Below, piece by piece: positions 7,055-7,436 of a stretch of 7,436 nt of DNA. The first letter of the stretch is position 1, and every line of letters starts with the position of its first letter. Position numbers and translations under genes: made by a program. Source of the DNA: Nitrosomonas sp. Its GTDB lineage: Bacteria; Pseudomonadota; Gammaproteobacteria; Burkholderiales; Nitrosomonadaceae. The stretch covers positions 1 to 7,436 of the forward strand of contig SXJH01000145.1 of assembly GCA_005779435.1 (NCBI GenBank). The letters are read 5' to 3'. The notes under the pieces are model-generated. The model ran no database searches. It saw nothing but the letters and a program-made list of their open reading frames with translations, and was not told where the DNA came from.

Positions 7055-7088
7055 TCGCTCGCCCCGGTAAATCCGCTCACCCGTTTCG

Positions 7089-7436
7089 ATGAAGCTCACT
7101 CCCGATGCAATCGCCCGGCGGCTCGACAATCTGCCGAAGCCAACGTATAGCGAAGATTTACCGGTGCATGCGCGTCGCGATGAGATCCGCGCAGCCATTG
7201 CGCAACATCAAGTCGTGATCATCAGCGGCGAAACCGGTTCCGGCAAGACCACGCAAATTCCTAAAATTTGCCTGGAACTCAAACGCGGCGCCGCCGGATT
7301 GATCGGCCACACGCAACCGCGCCGCATTGCTGCGCGCACGGTCGCGGCCCGCATTGCCGCCGAATTGAACAGTCCGCCCGGCCAGGCGGTCGGTTACAAA
7401 GTGCGTTTTTCGGATAACATCAATCGAGACAGTTAC
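7089..7436 (+). CDS. hrpA: HrpA-type DEAH-box ATP-dependent helicase (5' part; continues past window)
   Basis: The first 116 residues of a frame that stays open to the right edge. DLPVHARRDEIRAAIAQHQVVI (23-44) leads into the Walker A motif GETGSGKT (47-54), followed by TQIPKICLEL, and motif Ia TQPRRIAA (75-82) with GYKVRF (102-107). This is the pattern of the HrpA/HrpB DEAH RNA helicase group, and the PVHARRDEI and PKICLEL wording fits HrpA best. Full-length relatives are about 1200-1300 residues, so most of the gene, including the DEAH box, is outside. ATG at 7089 is the first start codon after the in-frame stop at 7068-7070, so the N-terminus is well fixed although no Shine-Dalgarno sequence is evident. 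The 34-base gap after nadE suggests co-transcription. The close relative HrpB is the main alternative. Confidence 0.88.
   Translation, partial: MKLTPDAIARRLDNLPKPTYSEDLPVHARRDEIRAAIAQHQVVIISGETGSGKTTQIPKICLELKRGAAGLIGHTQPRRIAARTVAARIAAELNSPPGQAVGYKVRFSDNINRDSY

Noticed and set aside
1..7436. CRISPR array, tRNA or rRNA gene, prophage, or defence system
   Set aside because: No spaced direct repeats, cloverleaf-like sequence, ribosomal RNA stretches, integrase/transposase genes or recognisable defence genes were seen.

Overview
The window looks like ordinary chromosomal DNA of a proteobacterium. The layout and protein style (an ilvE followed by a small CHCC zinc-finger gene, an AlgC-type phosphomannomutase, a glutamine-dependent NAD synthetase and an HrpA-type helicase, with moderate GC) best fit a betaproteobacterium, possibly of the Nitrosomonas/Nitrosomonadales type. 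That placement comes from memory of the families, not from a search.

Layout. Positions 1-2499 on the minus strand encode a large cytoplasmic PAS-PAS-PAS-GGDEF-EAL cyclic-di-GMP protein whose last residues lie beyond the left edge. Positions 2500-2834 form a 335-bp divergent intergenic region. It holds a roughly 118-bp palindromic, MITE-like element with imperfect 22-bp terminal inverted repeats and an internal dRS3-like 20-bp palindrome, and, closer to the plus-strand gene, a perfect 10-bp hairpin. From 2835 to the right edge five genes read on the plus strand with gaps of only 16-34 bp: ilvE (branched-chain aminotransferase), a 67-residue zinc-finger protein, a phosphomannomutase/phosphoglucomutase, nadE (two-domain NAD synthetase) and the start of an hrpA-like DEAH helicase. 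The tight spacing and lack of visible terminators suggest one transcription unit, probably started upstream of ilvE. The genes share no pathway: they cover amino-acid metabolism, sugar nucleotide supply, NAD synthesis and RNA metabolism.

How they work together. The left gene would make and/or degrade cyclic-di-GMP in response to signals read by its PAS domains. The phosphomannomutase supplies precursors for exopolysaccharide or lipopolysaccharide, but a link between the two is only conceivable, not shown. The rightward genes are housekeeping.

I found no convincing undescribed multi-gene system. The points most worth a second look are the intergenic palindromic element overlapping a possible promoter, the unusual glutaminase-site segments in NadE, and the lost inhibitory site of the GGDEF domain.
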